Of a DNA stretch of 64,000 nt, positions 61,001 to 64,000 are shown piece by piece (position 1 is the stretch's first letter; the number at the start of each line of letters is the position of its first letter). Made by a program: the position numbers and the translations under genes. A model generated the notes under the pieces. That model ran no database searches, was not told where the DNA came from, and saw only the letters and a program-made list of their open reading frames with translations. Source of the DNA: Omphalotus guepiniiformis (taxonomy: Eukaryota; Basidiomycota; Agaricomycetes; Agaricales; Omphalotaceae); the NCBI GenBank assembly GCA_028554645.1, contig JAQOOI010000076.1, positions 682,001-746,000 of the forward strand, given 5' to 3'.

Positions 61001-61404
61001 CAGATGACGGATCGTCAGAGGACGAAAAAGGCCCTGACACCCCAGAGGAGTCTCTGTCACCTCCTGCAATCATCAACGTTGATCCAGAGGAACCCGAGCA
61101 CAGACCTTCACTTATTATATCTACACCGGCTATCCCTCCATCGTTCACCTACAAACCTTCTCCATTCAACTTTGCTCGTCGTCGTTGGTCTTCTTTATCC
61201 ACATCGTCACCCGATGGTCGACCGAAGCGGTCGGTCGAAATCGTGGTTGACGATGACAGCTCTACATTTCCTACCCTGTCAAGCACGCGGTCAACGTCGA
61301 AATATAACTGGGACTTCGGTCACGACATGTACTTGTCCGAGGAAGAAGTACGTGCCAGTTCAAATAACGCATCTGATAACACCCATAGTAACCACGCAAT
61401 GTAG
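58049..61404 (+). CDS. set9: Histone H4K20 methyltransferase Set9/Suv4-20 family
   Basis: Nuclear SET-domain enzyme methylating histone H4 lysine 20, recruited to damaged chromatin in fission yeast. Start MAPNGSSSG at 58049; the downstream ATG at 58118 gives the Set9-like start MNMRDLSKDDDFLSHLLVE and may be the real one. The SET core runs SRYSHRTGKSELCILATRYL, VITELKGSMANLTDEEDREL, LGPARFVN|HDCDNNCELFRE, YITFRVLRPISIGDEITAHY GDGYFGRKN, then the zinc-binding RHCLCETCERKG. A later CATC...CPRCMRH cluster with SAIYGQPWPRR is typical of fungal Set9. The remaining 600 residues are disordered, with an AT-hook (KRKRGRPRLTS). The N|H junction needs a noncanonical intron (58897-58957). Confidence 0.9.
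58897..58957 (+). other. Noncanonical GT-AC intron flanked by a direct repeat in Set9
   Basis: The conserved SET motif RFVN|HDC requires removing exactly 58897-58957. The donor is perfect (AAC|GTGAGT), but the last bases are ...TTTGTCAAC|CATGAC, so the intron ends AC. The same nonamer TTTGTCAAC stands at both ends (58888-58896 and 58949-58957); no rotation of it creates an AG acceptor. Confidence 0.6.
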
Positions 61405-61886
61405 GACTCGCACAGTGTTCGCCCTCAGAACTCTATCTGTTCGTCTGTGCTCTTTTCGGATGACGACGTCGACGCGCGGCCTCGTTTGTTGCATCATAAA
61501 TATCCGTCTGAAGTGATATATGATCACAAGCTGGCCTCCTTTGCACCTGACCTCTCTAGTGCACCACCCACTTTCATTGACGCCGGGTGGGACTCAGACA
61601 TTTCAGATCCTTGACCAATGTATCCTTATTGTTTTGTTATTCAACTTTTGTTATTCAACCCGTCCACTTTTATTTGCGAGCATACAAGAACTTTTTTTTG
61701 ACCCGTGGGCCTTTTCACTTGAGATACTTTTTTTATGTGTCTACTTTACTGGTTGTCAATATTGTCATGTACATTTTACCTTATTCTTCAATGTGTCATA
61801 ATCATAGCTGCAACGAAAGAGGCATTTCAGATTAAGGAGGCCACCCAAATACGCTAATGTACTCTAACTTGTGGTAAAGCCCGCTG
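61405..61886. other. Convergent 3' spacer between Set9 and CCT6
   Basis: About 480 bp. The plus-strand frame after the Set9 stop remains partly Ser/Asp-like (about 61440-61612, DDDVDARPRLLHHK-type sequence), so Set9 may continue by splicing or a stop may be specific to this sequence. The rest is T-rich untranslated sequence. Confidence 0.45.
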
Positions 61887-63968
61887 TCACTGCCCGTCAG
61901 GTTTCAACGAGCTCCGCCCCGCTCGTAGAATTTCGTCCGTGGACAGAAGGTTCACTGCGATGACAGAACTGCGATACAACCATAGCTCTAAATGTCTTGA
62001 TATGACGCATAATTTGACGCACCATGAGTGCAGCATTTGTCGCTTAACTCGGTAGTTATCCCATATACCTTCTACGGTAGGATCGAATGGTTCTCCAGTT
62101 TGAAGGTCCAAACCCACAACATTGCCTTCAGCGTTCTCGTCCTGTGAGAACACGTAAGCGGGCACTCATAGGTGTGTGTATTTCTAACGCACCTGTAATG
62201 CTACTACGACGTCCTGCACATCAAAGCCTCCATTTGCGGCTAAAGTTTTTGGAATTATCAACAATGCATCGGCGAAAGCTTGTACACCCATTTTGACCCT
62301 TCCTTTGGCAGACTTCTTCACCGGACCGCTCAGGTGTGCTGAGCATGCGACTTCGAAAGCACCAGCACCAGGAATCAAAGCCTCGTCTTCAATAGCATTC
62401 TTCACCGCTCGTAAACCGTCCCGAAGCGCATCCTGTATCTGTTGGATGGTGTGTGCGTTTGGACCTTTGATGAGAAGTGTGACAGATCTGGGATCCTTCA
62501 CTTCTTCGACGAAAGTAAATTTCTCTTCGCCTAGTGTATGCTCGTAAACGAGACCAGCCCATCCGAGCACGTCCGGAGTGAGATCGTCAACAGAGTTCTG
62601 CGCGTTACCACCACACACTAGTTGCAATCTGGCCTAAAATAAGTAATCCTATGAATAACTTGAAAAAAGGGCTAGACGAACCGTTCCATGTTTCGTCGTT
62701 TGGCTCTGCGTAGAGCCAAGATACCGTTCTTCGCCAATATGTCGAGGCTGAGAGGATCAATACCTTTCTGGTTGATCAAAACGAAATTTTTCTTCTTCTC
62801 TTTGCTGTCCACAGCTTGATCGCACACCAAGTTCTTCAATTCAATGATTTTTTTCACTTTAGCATCAGTGAACGCTCGCTCGGACTCCACAAGCTTTTCG
62901 CGCTGCTCTGCTGAGGAGTAGAAAAATCCAGAATTTACTTCGCTAGGAACGTACGTCAAGGAATGTCAGAAAACAGAAGCCAGTGGTTCACGATCATCCA
63001 CATACGTCTTTTCGTATTCCAAGCTAACATTCAGGGTAAGAATAAAAGCATTTTCAACACGCCTCGGCATGTCAGGATGTCTTGCACCGTGATCGAGGAC
63101 AAGACCACGGACGAGTTGAGTTTCAGAAGCGGTTCGGTGTTGCATTTTCATGACTTCAACCATATGAAGATCAATAGGATCTCTCCATTGATCCTTAGCA
63201 TCTATACGCGGTGAATGAGCATACGATGACAATGATTGACGGAAAACGTGCCTTTTGATGGAGGTGGAGGCCTGATTGTCAGAACGGCATCAACAACATC
63301 AGCGGCAAGTTGCTTGGCCATTACTGCGTTCAGTTTTGTGGATAAAGACGTATGAGCCACATTGATTAGAGTTGCCCTGTCCAAACTTGAAGGCTGTTTA
63401 AAGGTGTCTAAAAACTGTTCAGGCGTTGTACAAGGTCAAGATAGAGTTGTTTGAACGTGAACAAGATACGCACTACGAGAGCCTCCTTCTTTGCTAAATC
63501 AAAACCTTCACCAATTACTGTCGGATGTACCCCCTCACTAATAAACCGATCTGCCTGTTTCAACAATTCACCGACTAACAAGACAACGCTTGTGGTTCCG
63601 TCTCCCACTTGATCATCTTGTGCAACAGCTGTCCGTGCGATCATGGCTGCAGTCGGGTTTTGTATCTGCATTTCCGACAGAAGTACTTTTCCGTCCTTGG
63701 TCATCTTGATTTGACCGGCACCATCGACAAGCATTTTAAGTGTACCACGAGGACCTATTAGAGTTAGGTTGTATAACTATATACCACACATCAGGGCATA
63801 CCGAGGTTTCCTTTTACCACATTTGCTAGCCCCATTGCACCATTGGTGTTCACCTAGACGGGAAATATCAAGAGATAGATCTTGCAGATACAGTGATTGT
63901 AATACCTGGAGAGCAGCAGCCCTACGCACGCTCTCCGCTTTCGGATTGATGAGTTCGATGGAGGACAT
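61887..63968 (-). CDS. CCT6: T-complex protein 1 subunit zeta (CCT6)
   Basis: Subunit of the cytosolic chaperonin TRiC/CCT that folds actin, tubulin and WD40 proteins. The start is [20 protein letters not shown]; ATPase motifs [34 protein letters not shown] and [20 protein letters not shown]. The apical domain has [20 protein letters not shown], and the equatorial C-terminal half has [23 protein letters not shown] and [15 protein letters not shown]. The stop is after SSLKPDGQ. Zeta is chosen over other subunits from the [20 protein letters not shown] stretch. About nine introns; the whole coding region lies within the window. Confidence 0.93.
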
Positions 63969-64000
63969 TTTGGCAGATAGCAGGTAAGGGAAGGAGCAAG

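Overview
The window reads as nuclear DNA of a filamentous basidiomycete fungus, most likely a mushroom-forming agaricomycete. The reasons are gene density (about 28 well-supported protein genes in 64 kb on both strands), coding regions cut by many 45-90 nt GT-AG introns, pyrimidine-rich leaders before start codons, and the gene content: a fungal UapA-type nucleobase permease, Tudor-SN, Set9-type H4K20 methyltransferase, P5B ATPase, FAM72 protein, CPAF-like S41 protease and a fungal class 3 lipase. No rRNA, tRNA, CRISPR array, prophage, complete transposon or biosynthetic cluster was recognised. Coding regions were assembled by hand by joining exons across frames, so internal exon edges are approximate unless stated.

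Layout. 1-8 kb: 3' part of a purine permease (+), RPS8 (+), LSM2 (+), a WDR83/MORG1-like WD40 protein (-), and an F-box protein (+) whose start codon lies only 36 bp from that of the WD40 gene. 8-15.7 kb: a looser region with a probable small Cys-rich gene (-), an unknown basic protein (+), a possible AF4/SEC-like protein (+) and two almost empty stretches of about 1.85 kb each. 15.7-24.4 kb: secreted S41 protease (+), Tudor-SN (-), CaMKK-like kinase (-). 24.7-32.5 kb: UPF2 (-) head-to-head with an ATRIP/Rad26-like checkpoint protein (+). 32.7-35.7 kb: a type II membrane protein possibly of glycosyltransferase type (-) and a secreted lipase (-). 37-43 kb: a coiled-coil GX3-repeat protein, an amidohydrolase-like protein and a long disordered protein (all +). 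43-52 kb: P5B ATPase, a Mid2-like wall sensor and a metallo-beta-lactamase-fold protein (all +). 52-54.3 kb: Golgi SNARE Bos1 and Rrp17 (-). 54.3-64 kb: FAM72 protein, polyubiquitin with four units, Set9 (all +) and CCT6 (-).

Most genes are single-copy housekeeping functions: ribosome and rRNA processing (RPS8, Rrp17), RNA fate (LSM2, Tudor-SN, UPF2), protein folding and turnover (CCT6, polyubiquitin, F-box), chromatin and DNA damage (Set9, ATRIP), secretory traffic (Bos1). There is no sign that they form a dedicated cluster, and I found no convincing undescribed multi-gene system. The observations most worth checking are a conserved Set9 junction that demands a GT-AC intron flanked by a 9-bp direct repeat, the 36-bp divergent promoter, a telomere-like motif before RPS8, a GC-AG intron in Tudor-SN, a CaMKK-type kinase with an eroded glycine loop, and several small genes with proper introns.
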